Counted from the stretch's first letter, positions 47,621-57,534 are shown. The stretch: DNA of 64,000 bases from Gammaproteobacteria bacterium (GCA_029245395.1 JAQWPL010000009.1:1-64000), one strand, 5' to 3'. The notes: generated by a model from the letters alone, not told the origin. Numbers and translations: made by a program.

Positions 47621-47743
47621 AGGTAGCGTCACGAGCGTAGGTCAGGCGAGGCAAAAGTTAAGTTCGATGCCAAATACAGTACAGTAGTACGGGCGCCGTG
47701 CTCGGGCTTAACTTTTAACGAAGCTTGGGCGAGCGCAGTAGCT
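47621..47743 (-). repeat. Palindromic intergenic repeat, copy B
   Basis: Inverted copy of the 123-bp element at 45810-45932, with core 47653-47716. It lies between the IS scar and the terminator of the aldehyde dehydrogenase gene. Together the copies bracket the MBL-fold and small membrane protein genes. Confidence 0.9.
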
Positions 47744-47764
47744 ACAGGTGACTATATCCCGTTC

Positions 47765-47791
47765 AAAAAAGGGGCCTGAAGGCCCCTTTTT
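47765..47791 (-). terminator. Intrinsic terminator, bidirectional
   Basis: A perfect 6-bp stem (GGGGCC/GGCCCC), 4-base loop, with A6 before and T5 after it, so it can work on both strands. It lies 3-8 bases after the stop of the aldehyde dehydrogenase gene on the minus strand. Confidence 0.92.
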
Positions 47792-47793
47792 GA

Positions 47794-49239
47794 TTAGAAC
47801 GGATATCCATTCTTACCAACTTGCATGGTGACCCATTTAAGTTCAGTACATTCGTCGATGGAGAAATGTCCGCCTTCACGTCCATGGGAAGATCCTTTTA
47901 CGCCACCAAACGGAATCACGGGTTCGTCTCGAACACTAGGTCCGTTGATATGTACCATGCCGGTTTCCAGGTTCTCGATGCAGTACCAGGTTTTCTGTAA
48001 GTCGTTAGTGATTACCGCTGAGGACAATCCATAATCAACATCATTGGCTAAGGCAACGGCGTGCGCATGATCATTAGCCTTGATAATGGATGCGACAGGA
48101 CCGAAAAGTTCGGTTTTAAACAGACTCATACTCTCCGTGACATCTGCAACAGCTGTGGGCTGAAAAACATTGCCATCGGATTCGCCACCCGCTAACAGTT
48201 TCGCACCAGATGCAACGGCTGCATCCAGATGTTCCTTGATAAAGCCAGGCTGAGTTGTACGTATAAGTGGACCGACAATGAGGCCAGGTTCGCGTGGGTC
48301 GCTACCATAAGAAATGCCTTCTACTTTCTTGGTCATCTTTTCGCAGAACTCATCATAGACACCAGCCTCGACAATAACGCGGGATCCAGTCATACAAATT
48401 TGTCCCTGATGCATGAAGTTACTAAATGCGGCTGTATCAACAGCGTAATCGACGTCGGCATCGTTCAAGACAATAATCGGGTTCTTGCCGCCCATTTCCA
48501 GAGCAAAGCGTTTACCAGCCGCGGCTGCTGTAGCGCCAACCTGGCGTCCTACTCGGGTGGACCCGGTAAAAGTGACAAATTTAACCCGTGGATCAGTGAT
48601 CAGGCCATCACCCAATTCAGCACCCTGGGCAGGAATGACGTTTAACACACCGGGGGGGAAGCCAGCATCAGTGAATAGCTCGCCTAATTTCAAGCCAATG
48701 ACCGGAGTCATTTCAGACGGCTTCAGGATCATGGTGTTGCCGGCGGCTAATGAGAAACCAATTTTGCGAATGCCTAGCAGCAAGGGGAAATTGAATGGAG
48801 CAATGGCTACAGTGACACCCAGGGGGCGACGGATAGCGAATGATTTCACCCCCGGGTAATTTGAAATATAAGTTTCGCCTTTGATGCGACGACATTCACC
48901 GGCCATGGAACGCAGGAAATCAGGCGTATGATGGGTTTCATAGCCAGCCTTGAGCATTGTAGAACCAGCTTCATCAATCAGTATGTCCCGCAATTCGGCG
49001 GCACGTTCTTCCATCAGGTCAGCGGCGTCCAGGAACAGTTTTTCCCGCGCAGAAGGCAGCATGTCTTTCCAGGTTTCGAAGGCTTTTTGTGATGAGGAAA
49101 TAACAGCGTCGAGATCTTCTGCCTTGGCATTTTGTACCTTGGAATAAACCTCATTAGTGGCCGGGTTCATGTTGTCGCTGAATTCACCGGAGGCCGATGA
49201 GGTGTACTGGCCGTCAATATAGAGTTGGTATTCTTTCAT
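47794..49239 (-). CDS. Aldehyde dehydrogenase, vanillin/benzaldehyde dehydrogenase-like
   Basis: A 481-residue NAD(P) aldehyde dehydrogenase. The catalytic Cys region FMHQGQICMTGSRVIVE is typical of the vanillin/aromatic-aldehyde group; the rest of the active site is present (ALEMGGKNPIIVLNDADVD with the Glu, FTGSTRVGRQVG, VAIAPFNFPL). It would oxidise an aromatic or related aldehyde to its acid. It lies 120 bases after the acyl-CoA dehydrogenase gene, same strand. Substrate is inferred from subfamily look only. Confidence 0.85.
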   Translation of the reverse strand: MKEYQLYIDGQYTSSASGEFSDNMNPATNEVYSKVQNAKAEDLDAVISSSQKAFETWKDMLPSAREKLFLDAADLMEERAAELRDILIDEAGSTMLKAGYETHHTPDFLRSMAGECRRIKGETYISNYPGVKSFAIRRPLGVTVAIAPFNFPLLLGIRKIGFSLAAGNTMILKPSEMTPVIGLKLGELFTDAGFPPGVLNVIPAQGAELGDGLITDPRVKFVTFTGSTRVGRQVGATAAAAGKRFALEMGGKNPIIVLNDADVDYAVDTAAFSNFMHQGQICMTGSRVIVEAGVYDEFCEKMTKKVEGISYGSDPREPGLIVGPLIRTTQPGFIKEHLDAAVASGAKLLAGGESDGNVFQPTAVADVTESMSLFKTELFGPVASIIKANDHAHAVALANDVDYGLSSAVITNDLQKTWYCIENLETGMVHINGPSVRDEPVIPFGGVKGSSHGREGGHFSIDECTELKWVTMQVGKNGYPF

Positions 49240-49359
49240 TGTGAGTCTTTCTCCATGGTCCTTAGATATTCTAGATAAATGGGTATGTGGTTTTAATTTG
49301 AGGTGAAGGGTTTGTAAACTAGCGAATCAAGCTGACAGAATCAAATGGAATTTTACGGC

Positions 49360-51078
49360 TCAAAGGCTAATTTCAGTTACTCCCTGATTTACGAGTTTTG
49401 ACAGCAGCTGTGCTTTTTCAGCCAGGCCGGTGGCAGACAGGGTCAGAGCCGCCTGCAGGCGCTTGTGATATTCCGTGTTCTCGATCGCTGCAGCATACAG
49501 GAGCATACCCAACCAATGCATAAGCACCAGGCCGCTAAGTTGCAGGAAATGGTATGCCCCCGGCTCGATTGCTTTGGGGTCCGTTTCAAATTTGGCTAGC
49601 AGGGTATTGAGTGTCTCTTTGAATATGTGCAGAGTCTTTGCCATTGCTTCCCGGAGCGGGTTGTCGGCATTGGCTGTGTCTAGATCTTTACGTATTGTTT
49701 CGATTAACATTTTTAGAATCGACCCATTGTCGGCCAATACTTTTCGCTTCACAAAATCCAGGGCCTGAATACCGCTGGTGCCCTCATAAATAGACGCGAC
49801 GCGAATATCCCGTGCCATGCGCTCCAAAGGATAATCATTGGTGTAGCCATAACCGCCAAGCACCTGGATCCCCTGGCTGGCAATATCAAAAGCACTTTCA
49901 GCGCCAACGGTTTTTGCCAATGGTAGCAGTAGCTCTCCCAGACGAAGATAATTTTCGGCATCAGTTCCGTCAGAGATTTTTGCCAGATCCAGAAAAGAGG
50001 CTGTTTTCAGTGCCAGCGCCCTGATCATTTCGCTGCGCGCCGTCATTTCCAGCAGCATGCGCTTCACGTCGGCATGCTCTGTGATCATGACTGGGGCGAC
50101 ATCGGGACGGCCGCCCTGAGGCCTTTCTCGGGCATAGTCCAGGGCACGCAATGTCGCCATGTTAGCCACAGCGGAGCCCTGAACTCCAACGGCCAGGCGC
50201 ATGCCATTCATCATGACAAACAGCGCTTGTAAGCCCTTGCCGGCTTCGCCAATCAGATAGCCCTGCGCATTATTCAGCTCCAGAACACAGGTGGGTGAAG
50301 CGTGCAGGCCCATTTTGTGTTCCAGGCGGGAGGCGGTGACACCATTTCGTTTGTCTTCACTGATGTCGTCATCCAGAAATTTAGGCACAGCAAACAATCC
50401 GAGTGCACGGGTGCCAATTTCTTCACTGGGTACCTGGGCCAGGACGAGATGAACAATCTGCTTCGTGGCATCATGATCGCCATAGGAAATCCAGATTTTG
50501 GTGCCATTAATAGCCCAGGTGTCATCGGCTCCAGGTGTAGCCGTTGTCCTGATGCGGCCTACATCTGATCCCGCCTGGGGTTCGCTGATAACGATGGTGG
50601 GTGAAACTTCACCGTTCAACATGCCAGGAACCCAGCGTTGTACAAGTTCCTCCGGTGCATTGGCAATGAGTGCTTTTGCAGCACATCGCACATTGATACC
50701 CATCATGCCGAAAGCAAGATTGGCGCCATCAAGAATTTCCTGGATGGCACTTTGCACAATACTGGGGAAATCCATGCCATCAAATTCCATGGGCAGCCCC
50801 AGGGCTGGAAATCCCAGTTCGCACCATTCCTGGTACACCGCAGGAGTTCCCGGGGGCAGACTGACATCGCCGTTTTCAAGAGTGCAGCCTGCTGTATCAC
50901 CTGATTCAGCCAGAGCCACCAGTTTTTCTTCTGCAAAACGGCTGCTTTGGTCAAACATCATATCGATCATTTCGGAGTCTACATGGGAAAATTTTTCCGC
51001 CGCCAGAATGCTGTCCATGTCCGCAATGGCGTGCAGATGGAGCTTAAGGCCTTCAATCTGGTCGAGGAATACAGGCAT
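49360..51078 (-). CDS. Acyl-CoA dehydrogenase, large DmdC-like type
   Basis: A 572-residue FAD enzyme longer than standard acyl-CoA dehydrogenases (about 380). It has the FAD-binding ISEPQAGSDVGRIRTTA, NGTKIWISYGDHD, LGGYGYTNDYPLERMARDIR and the catalytic Glu in SIYEGTSGIQALDF, plus a C-terminal helical domain after residue 455 as in DmdC/3-methylmercaptopropionyl-CoA dehydrogenases. It introduces a trans double bond in an acyl-CoA; the substrate is unknown. It follows the regulator gene by 30 bases. Confidence 0.9.
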   Translation of the reverse strand: MPVFLDQIEGLKLHLHAIADMDSILAAEKFSHVDSEMIDMMFDQSSRFAEEKLVALAESGDTAGCTLENGDVSLPPGTPAVYQEWCELGFPALGLPMEFDGMDFPSIVQSAIQEILDGANLAFGMMGINVRCAAKALIANAPEELVQRWVPGMLNGEVSPTIVISEPQAGSDVGRIRTTATPGADDTWAINGTKIWISYGDHDATKQIVHLVLAQVPSEEIGTRALGLFAVPKFLDDDISEDKRNGVTASRLEHKMGLHASPTCVLELNNAQGYLIGEAGKGLQALFVMMNGMRLAVGVQGSAVANMATLRALDYARERPQGGRPDVAPVMITEHADVKRMLLEMTARSEMIRALALKTASFLDLAKISDGTDAENYLRLGELLLPLAKTVGAESAFDIASQGIQVLGGYGYTNDYPLERMARDIRVASIYEGTSGIQALDFVKRKVLADNGSILKMLIETIRKDLDTANADNPLREAMAKTLHIFKETLNTLLAKFETDPKAIEPGAYHFLQLSGLVLMHWLGMLLYAAAIENTEYHKRLQAALTLSATGLAEKAQLLSKLVNQGVTEISL

Positions 51079-51108
51079 GGAATTATCCGAAAATTAGCGG
51101 GGGATATA

Positions 51109-52236
51109 TTACTGGGGGTTGGAACTGGGATACCAGTCCAGTTCCGTATCAAAGACTGCTGTGTCGTTCTGGATTATGGCGCCGGTATTTATGTCCAGGA
51201 ACATCAGCTCTTTTTGGCCACTGGCATTGACCGCCATCATAGTCAGAATATTCGTCTGGCGGGAATAGCTTTGTTGGTAGGGGATCTGCTCAGTACTTTT
51301 AAACAACAAATTAGTGGTCAGTGTTTTCAAATCATACTGCACCAGGCTGGCCTCAAATCTGTCGAGTTCTATTACAGCCAGCTGATTGTTGTTCAGCCAT
51401 TCAGGCGCCAGTAACTTCTTTGCCTTGCAGTCGACCAGTGTTTCTACAAACAAGGCATTGGTTTCGGATTGAGATACGGATACGGATTTCAGTGAAGAAC
51501 ACTGACCCGGCAGACAGCCGTTTGCCTCACAGGTAGTGTCCACAAACACGATTCGGCTGCTGTCTCTTGACCATGAAAGATACTCGTACATGCCTGCCTC
51601 ATCAGTTAGGAGGAAATCATTGCTGTAAGCCAGATCCCTCGCCCAGAGGTGAGCCTTGCGCTCTTCCTGATAGCTTGGATAAACAACGTATCTACCGTCA
51701 GGCGAATACACCGGGAAAGTATCCGGATTGCCAATGGCATTTTGCAGGTCAGGATTTTCCAGCAGGAAGAATTCAGTGACCTGATTTTCCCCATTCATAT
51801 AGTCAGTATCATCTGATTCAATAAAAACCAGGGCGCCTGCAAGAATCAGGATGACAACAGCCAGGCTGGCTGCTATGGATTGCCAGTTGAAGTGAGTATT
51901 TTGTTGTTGTTGGTCGGATAGAGTCTCCCAGCGTAGATCTGCTACCAGGCTGTAACCTTGTTTTGGGTAAGTGGCAATAACGTGCTGCTGGCGGGCATCA
52001 TCACCAAATGCTTTTCTGAGTCGGGCTATGCAGCGCTGTAGAGCGCCTGGCTCTACCACCACATTCGACCAGATGGCTTCCAACAAAGTTTGGTGGGAGA
52101 CAACTTCACCCGGGTGCTGAGCCAGAAATAACAGCACCTGGAAGACTTTCGGTTCCAGGGAAATGCATTCCCCGTTCCGGAAAACCAGGTGTCGCTGCGT
52201 ATCAACTGAGCAGTTATTTATTGAAAAACTCTTCAC
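51109..52236 (-). CDS. CadC-like membrane-bound winged-helix regulator
   Basis: A 375-residue one-component regulator. Residues 1-100 form an OmpR/CadC-type winged helix (ISLEPKVFQVLLFLAQHPGE, LLEAIWSNVVVEPGALQR, VIATYPKQGYSLVA), then one membrane segment (IAASLAVVILILAGALVFIE, about 121-140) and a periplasmic domain with TolB-like propeller pieces (FPVYSPDGRYVVYPSY, LSWSRDSSRIVFV). Relatives usually carry about 700 residues with a full propeller, so the sensor part here is short. Start is GTG 52236. It is divergent from the TonB-dependent receptor gene and precedes the acyl-CoA dehydrogenase gene, so it probably controls one or both. Confidence 0.82.
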   Translation of the reverse strand: MKSFSINNCSVDTQRHLVFRNGECISLEPKVFQVLLFLAQHPGEVVSHQTLLEAIWSNVVVEPGALQRCIARLRKAFGDDARQQHVIATYPKQGYSLVADLRWETLSDQQQQNTHFNWQSIAASLAVVILILAGALVFIESDDTDYMNGENQVTEFFLLENPDLQNAIGNPDTFPVYSPDGRYVVYPSYQEERKAHLWARDLAYSNDFLLTDEAGMYEYLSWSRDSSRIVFVDTTCEANGCLPGQCSSLKSVSVSQSETNALFVETLVDCKAKKLLAPEWLNNNQLAVIELDRFEASLVQYDLKTLTTNLLFKSTEQIPYQQSYSRQTNILTMMAVNASGQKELMFLDINTGAIIQNDTAVFDTELDWYPSSNPQ

Positions 52237-52449
52237 TGGAGCTGGGTACCTGCCATCAGGAAAAAATCAGCTTTTTCCTTCCGCAAATCATTGGTTTAGA
52301 GAAGTAAAGTATGGAGAATATAGCAAAATTATGGGCTTCGGTGTGAAACACCTGCCTGATGATGTAAGTGAATTAAAAGAAGTATTAGAAATACTATGTG
52401 AAGATTCAGGTTCATAATGGTAAATCCTGATTTACTTTGTGCATGTTAC

Positions 52450-52464
52450 AACCAGCTACTGGTT
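52450..52464 (+). promoter_or_regulatory. Palindrome just before the receptor gene's ribosome-binding site
   Basis: AACCAG-CTA-CTGGTT, a 6-bp perfect inverted repeat with a 3-base centre, directly precedes TTGGAG, the likely ribosome-binding site of the TonB-dependent receptor. It could be an operator or an mRNA hairpin that affects translation. Confidence 0.4.
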
Positions 52465-52480
52465 TTGGAGAACACCCTTA

Positions 52481-54574
52481 ATGACTACCCAATACAGGAT
52501 CAAACCATTGCAAATGGCAATGCTGCTTGCTTCTTTTGCCGCAGGTACAGTAAAGGCCCAGGACAATATACTTGAAACTATTATTGTCACCTCGGAACGT
52601 CAGGAAACTGCCCTGCAGGATATCCCCGCGAGTATTTATTCTCTGGGGTCTGACACACTTGAAATGATTAAACATGTACATATTGGTGAAGTGCTTAATT
52701 CTGTCCCCGGTGTGGTGTTCAACCGTGGCAATGGTCAGGAATCCCTGCTGGGTATTCGTTCACCAGTGCTGACTGGTGCGGGCAGTTGTGGTGCTTTCCA
52801 GACTTCCCAAGACGGGATTCCTTTACGCGGCGCTGGCTTCTGTAATGTGAACCAGTTGTTTGAGGCAAACAGTGAGCAAGCCGGCAATATCGAAATTGTT
52901 CGTGGTCCAGGCAGTGTGTTGTTTGGAGTAAATGCCCTGCATGGTGCCATCAATGTGATTAGCCCAACCCTGGGTGGCGAATCTGAAGGAGATGTGTCGC
53001 TTGATATTGGCCCCAATGAATACGCCCGTCTGAATGTCGGCCTTAATGGCAAATATGATGATCATTCTTTCGGTGCATATTTCAATGGTGCTTCAGATGG
53101 CGGCTACCTTGATGACTCAGGTTTTGATCAGCAAAAACTGAACCTCTCACATCGCTATACCGGTTCCGAGGTTACTGTTACCACGGTAATGGCCGCGACC
53201 AACCTGAATCAGGAAACAGCTGGTTATCTGGATGGAGGATTTGAAGCTTTCAAAAATGATGACTTAAATCGTACCAATGGAAATCCTGAAGCATTCCGTG
53301 ATGCCCAAAGTTTTCGCTTGCACAGCCGTATTGAAGGCAGCACTGATAATGGTTCCTGGGTGCTGACACCTTATTACCGGGATACGGATATGACCTTCCT
53401 GATGCACTTTCTGCCAGGTGCGCCGCTGGAGGAAAATGGCCATGAATCTTTTGGTCTGCAATCCATGTATTCCTCCGGTGGCAATGGTCCTCTGACATGG
53501 ACAGCCGGTGTGGATTTTGAGTTTTCAGAAGGTTTCCTGAAGCAATCCCAGGGTTTTGGTTTTGGTTCTTTTCCTTCAGGTAAGCAGTATGACTACAGCG
53601 TGGACACTCAAATGGTCTCGCCTTATGTGTTGATGGAATACCAGAGTAGTGATCAGGATCAGTTGACCCTTGGCCTGCGTTACGAATTTCTCGAATATGA
53701 TTACAACAACCAGATGATAAACGGTAATACTGCAGAGGATGGTTCTTCCTGTTCTCCTTCGGCATTTAACCCGTCAGGAACCTGCCGTTACAGTAGACCT
53801 GGTGACCGTACTGATGATTTTGATAATTATTCCCTGCAGCTTGGGTGGATCCATGATATTGAAGCTAATGTGCAGTTATTTACTAATGTGTCCCTGGCAT
53901 TTCGTGCTCCTCAGGCAACAGAATTATATCGTCTACAGCAAAACCAGCAGGTGGCTGATCTTGAATCTGAAGAAATGGAAAGCTTTGAAGTGGGCTACAG
54001 GGCCAGCCGTGGTAATTTGTCCTACACGTTAGCGGCCTACTATATGAAAAAAGATAATGTGATTTTCCAGGACAGTGGCCGCAGGAATGTCGACAATGGT
54101 GAAACGAAACATAGGGGACTTGAGTTCAATACCTTGCTCAATATGAATGAAGCATGGAGCCTGAGTGTGACAGCCAGTTATGCGCGTCATACCTATGAAG
54201 CCAATGTGGCGCCCAGGGGCGTAACAGTCATATTGGATGGTAATGATATCAATACTGCACCAAAACTAACCGGCAATGCCAAGCTAAATTGGCAGATCAA
54301 TGCCAACAGCAACCTGAATTTGGAGTGGGTGCATATGGGCCCATATTATACAAATGAGTCCAATACGCATAAATATAAAGGTCATGATCTGTTGAATATG
54401 CGCTATCAGTACGACTCCACTAACAACTGGTATGTGTCAGCCAGGATTACCAACCTGTTGGATACTGATTACGCTGAACGTGCGCGTTTTAACGCCTTTT
54501 CAGACTTTAGTGGCGATGAATATTTTGTGGGTCAGAAAAGAGGTTTATATTTATCTGTTGGAAGTCGCTTCTAG
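52481..54574 (+). CDS. TonB-dependent outer-membrane receptor
   Basis: A 697-residue receptor from ATG 52481. The signal peptide ends near GTVKAQD; the TonB box is ETIIVTSE; the plug domain holds DIPASIYSLGSDTLE, VLNSVPGVVF, IRSPVLTGAGSCGAF, VRGPGSVLFGVNALHGAINV. The barrel ends LYLSVGSRF with terminal Phe. Two Cys in the plug (SCGAF, FCNVN) and two in the barrel loop (SSCSPS, GTCRYS) are candidates for disulfides. It has no recognisable siderophore signature; in this setting it may import an aromatic or other ligand. The regulator on the other strand is divergent. Confidence 0.92.
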   Translation: MTTQYRIKPLQMAMLLASFAAGTVKAQDNILETIIVTSERQETALQDIPASIYSLGSDTLEMIKHVHIGEVLNSVPGVVFNRGNGQESLLGIRSPVLTGAGSCGAFQTSQDGIPLRGAGFCNVNQLFEANSEQAGNIEIVRGPGSVLFGVNALHGAINVISPTLGGESEGDVSLDIGPNEYARLNVGLNGKYDDHSFGAYFNGASDGGYLDDSGFDQQKLNLSHRYTGSEVTVTTVMAATNLNQETAGYLDGGFEAFKNDDLNRTNGNPEAFRDAQSFRLHSRIEGSTDNGSWVLTPYYRDTDMTFLMHFLPGAPLEENGHESFGLQSMYSSGGNGPLTWTAGVDFEFSEGFLKQSQGFGFGSFPSGKQYDYSVDTQMVSPYVLMEYQSSDQDQLTLGLRYEFLEYDYNNQMINGNTAEDGSSCSPSAFNPSGTCRYSRPGDRTDDFDNYSLQLGWIHDIEANVQLFTNVSLAFRAPQATELYRLQQNQQVADLESEEMESFEVGYRASRGNLSYTLAAYYMKKDNVIFQDSGRRNVDNGETKHRGLEFNTLLNMNEAWSLSVTASYARHTYEANVAPRGVTVILDGNDINTAPKLTGNAKLNWQINANSNLNLEWVHMGPYYTNESNTHKYKGHDLLNMRYQYDSTNNWYVSARITNLLDTDYAERARFNAFSDFSGDEYFVGQKRGLYLSVGSRF

Positions 54575-54604
54575 GTAGAAACGCTAAACCCTTCAGATTT
54601 TTCA

Positions 54605-54626
54605 GGGACGCACAATCGTGCGCCCC
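54605..54626. terminator. Hairpin between the receptor and cysNC
   Basis: A 9-bp inverted repeat (GGGACGCAC/GTGCGCCCC, one mismatch) with a 4-base loop lies between convergent genes. T tracts are poor on both strands, so if it is a terminator it is a weak one. Confidence 0.45.
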
Positions 54627-54652
54627 TTCAGCGCCATCATCCTGGTTGATAG

Positions 54653-56551
54653 CTAGATGATAGATTGTTCCTTCAATACATTGATTACCCGGTCAATACA
54701 TTCATCCACATCCAGCTCATGGGTTGGCAGGATCAAATCCGGATTTTCCGGTTCCGGATATTCAAATGAAATGCCTGGCACGTTGCCAGTAGGAACATTT
54801 TCCTCAGCCGTGTAAAGCCCACTGGGGTCACGCTGCTTGCAAACTTCAAGTGGTGGATTCAGGTAAATCACGATGCAGTTTTCCTCGCCAATGACGCTGA
54901 TCATGTGTTCTCTGGAATCAAGATTTGGGGAAACAAACGCGGCACAGCAGATCATACCGGTATCATTGAGATACTTGGCAATAAAAGCACTGCGCCTGAG
55001 GTTTTCCGCTCGTCCATCTGCATCGTGGGGAAGATCCTTGCTGATACCAAGTCGCATTTGTTTACCGTCCAGTACTGAACTGACACGGCCCATATCAAAC
55101 AATTTTCTTTCCAGTCCATGTGCCAGTGTGGATTTTCCTGATCCTGACAAACCGATAAACATAACAGTCACCGGCTTTTGACCATACCGTGATGCCCGTT
55201 CTTCAGTGGTGACATGAGCAGAAACAGTACTGATATGTTTGCCGGTCTGGTGCGCATCAGAAATCATGCCTGCACCGACTGTTACATTGGTGAGGCGGTC
55301 AACAATGATGAAAGAACCGGTATTGATGTTCTTTTTATAGTCATCAATGTGTAAAGGTTCTGTCATGCTTATTTCGCATACTCCGATTTCATTCAACTCC
55401 AGTGATGGTGTCGGACTAGTTTCCAGAGTATTTACATCTACCTTGTGCTGGATCATATTGACTTGTCCAGTAGTAGAACGAGTAGTGTGCTTGAATACAT
55501 ATTGCTTGCCCGGTAAGAGGGCTTTTTCATTCATCCAGACGATGTAAGCTGTGAATTCTGATTTTGAAGCAGGCAGGTTGTCCGAGTGGACAATCATATC
55601 TCCACGGCTGATATCAATTTCATCTTCAAGAGTGAGAGTGACAGACATTGGTGTAAATGCCAGCCCGAGCTCTTCATCATAGGTAACAATTGATTTGATA
55701 GTACTGGTTTTGCCAGAGGGCAGGGCAGTAATCTGGTCCCCTTTGCGGATAATGCCAGAGGCAATAGTTCCGCAGTAACCGCGAAAATCCAGATTGGGCC
55801 GGTTTACATACTGAACAGGAAAACGGAAATCCTCAAAATTTCTGTCGGCACTGATTTTTACATTCTCCAGCATCCACATCAGTGTCTTGCCTTCATACCA
55901 GGACATGTGTTCGCTGACATTGACCACGTTGTCACCATTTAAAGCAGACATGGGAATAAACGTCAGATCACCTGTATCCAGTTCACTGGTGAAATCAAGA
56001 TAATCATCTCTGATTTGATTGAATACCTCTTCACTGTATTCCATCAGATCCATTTTGTTTACGGCAACAATGAGGTGCTTGATACCTAAAAGAGATGCAA
56101 TAAATGTATGGCGTCGTGTCTGGGTAAGAACGCCATGGCGAGCATCAATCAGGATAATGGCAAGTTCGCAATTGGAAGCGCCAGTAGCCATATTACGGGT
56201 GTATTGTTCATGACCTGGTGTGTCAGCAATAATAAATTTACGTTTTGCCGTGGAAAAATAACGATAGGCTACATCAATGGTTATGCCCTGTTCCCGTTCT
56301 GCCTGCAGGCCATCGGTCAGCAGTGCCAGGTCAAAATTACCGTCTGTCGTGCCTGATTTAATACTGTCAGAACCAATAGCATCAAGCTGATCCTGATAGA
56401 CCATTTTAGTGTCAAACAACAATCGCCCGATGAGTGTGCTTTTGCCATCGTCAACACTACCGCAGGTCAACAGACGCAACAGCTCTTTGCGCTCATGCTG
56501 GGCCAGATAGGCATTAATATCTGTACTGATCAGTTCTGACTGGTGTGACAT
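54653..56551 (-). CDS. cysNC: Fused sulfate adenylyltransferase subunit 1 / APS kinase
   Basis: A 632-residue fusion. The N-terminal 440 residues are CysN, an EF-Tu-like GTPase (G1 [16 protein letters not shown]3 [17 protein letters not shown]4 NKMDLMEYS); the rest is CysC with Walker [18 protein letters not shown] and the APS-kinase motifs [20 protein letters not shown] and [19 protein letters not shown]. With CysD it makes APS and then PAPS from sulfate. The fusion is known from Pseudomonas (633 residues). The gap to cysD is 65 bases. Confidence 0.97.
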   Translation of the reverse strand: MSHQSELISTDINAYLAQHERKELLRLLTCGSVDDGKSTLIGRLLFDTKMVYQDQLDAIGSDSIKSGTTDGNFDLALLTDGLQAEREQGITIDVAYRYFSTAKRKFIIADTPGHEQYTRNMATGASNCELAIILIDARHGVLTQTRRHTFIASLLGIKHLIVAVNKMDLMEYSEEVFNQIRDDYLDFTSELDTGDLTFIPMSALNGDNVVNVSEHMSWYEGKTLMWMLENVKISADRNFEDFRFPVQYVNRPNLDFRGYCGTIASGIIRKGDQITALPSGKTSTIKSIVTYDEELGLAFTPMSVTLTLEDEIDISRGDMIVHSDNLPASKSEFTAYIVWMNEKALLPGKQYVFKHTTRSTTGQVNMIQHKVDVNTLETSPTPSLELNEIGVCEISMTEPLHIDDYKKNINTGSFIIVDRLTNVTVGAGMISDAHQTGKHISTVSAHVTTEERASRYGQKPVTVMFIGLSGSGKSTLAHGLERKLFDMGRVSSVLDGKQMRLGISKDLPHDADGRAENLRRSAFIAKYLNDTGMICCAAFVSPNLDSREHMISVIGEENCIVIYLNPPLEVCKQRDPSGLYTAEENVPTGNVPGISFEYPEPENPDLILPTHELDVDECIDRVINVLKEQSII

Positions 56552-56616
56552 AGTTTCTCGTCTTGCTAGTAAAAAGTTGCCAGTTAATCCCTGGTTTTAG
56601 TGGTAAAAAGTAAGGA

Positions 56617-57534
56617 TTAAAAATAGCCCTCTTTCTTTTTCTGCTCCATTGATCCCGCTTGATCCTTGTCGATGGTGCGACCCTGCCTTTCGGAAGTAGT
56701 GGCAAGCAACATTTCCTGAATAATTTCAGGCAAGGTAGTTGCTTCTGATTCAATAGCGCCGGTAAGTGGATAACAACCGAGAGTGCGGAAACGTACTTTT
56801 TTCATGACCGCTTTATCTGCAAGTTCTTTTGGCACCCTGTCATCGTTGAGAAATATTTCTGTGCCTTCGTATTCGACTACTGGTCGTTCTTCAGAAAAGT
56901 ATAAAGAAGGTATGTCTATGTTATTCAGATGTATGTATTGCCAGACATCCAACTCTGTCCAGTTTGAAATGGGGAATACACGAATACTTTCTCCCTTACT
57001 CTTGTTGATCTTGCCGTTATACAAGTTCCATAATTCGGGACGCTGATTTTTCGGATCCCATTTATGGTTGCGGTCTCGGAAGGAATAAATTCGTTCCTTG
57101 GCACGGGATTTTTCTTCATCACGGCGGGCGCCGCCGAAGGCTGCATCAAATTTGTATTTATTTAATGCTTGTTTCAGTCCCTCGGTCTTCATGATGTCGG
57201 TATGCTTGGCGCTGCCGTGTGTAAAAGGACCAACACCTTCATCAACACCTTCCTGGTTAATATGCACAATCAGATCCAGACCAAGTCTTTCTGCCAATTT
57301 TTCGCGAAACTCGATCATTTCCTTGAACTTCCAGGTGGTATCAACATGAAGCAGTTTGAAAGGTAGTTTGCCCGGGTAAAAGGCTTTTAGAGCCAGGTGC
57401 AGCATCACGGCAGAATCTTTGCCAATAGAATAGAGCATCACCGGGTTTTCGAATTCCGCAGCAACTTCTCTGATAATGTGAATGCTTTCCGCCTCAAGCT
57501 GTTTGAGGTGAGTCAGCCGGTGTTCTGTCATCAT
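56617..57534 (-). CDS. cysD: Sulfate adenylyltransferase subunit 2
   Basis: A 305-residue CysD of the PP-loop pyrophosphatase type: [20 protein letters not shown] at about residues 34-53, [19 protein letters not shown]-like [17 protein letters not shown], and the C-terminal [14 protein letters not shown]. It adenylylates sulfate in complex with CysN. It opens the unit with cysNC. Length equals the P. aeruginosa protein as I recall. Confidence 0.97.
   Translation of the reverse strand: MMTEHRLTHLKQLEAESIHIIREVAAEFENPVMLYSIGKDSAVMLHLALKAFYPGKLPFKLLHVDTTWKFKEMIEFREKLAERLGLDLIVHINQEGVDEGVGPFTHGSAKHTDIMKTEGLKQALNKYKFDAAFGGARRDEEKSRAKERIYSFRDRNHKWDPKNQRPELWNLYNGKINKSKGESIRVFPISNWTELDVWQYIHLNNIDIPSLYFSEERPVVEYEGTEIFLNDDRVPKELADKAVMKKVRFRTLGCYPLTGAIESEATTLPEIIQEMLLATTSERQGRTIDKDQAGSMEQKKKEGYF

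Noticed and set aside
50498-51097. A 199-residue plus-strand frame opposite the acyl-CoA dehydrogenase
   Set aside because: A shadow frame of a certain gene, without a ribosome-binding site.
52331-52417. Small plus-strand ORF reading GFGVKHLPDDVSELKEVLE in the gap before the TonB receptor
   Set aside because: It looks protein-like, and faintly like the first part of IS66 transposases, but has only 28 codons from the ATG and no ribosome-binding site; could be a remnant, not supported enough.
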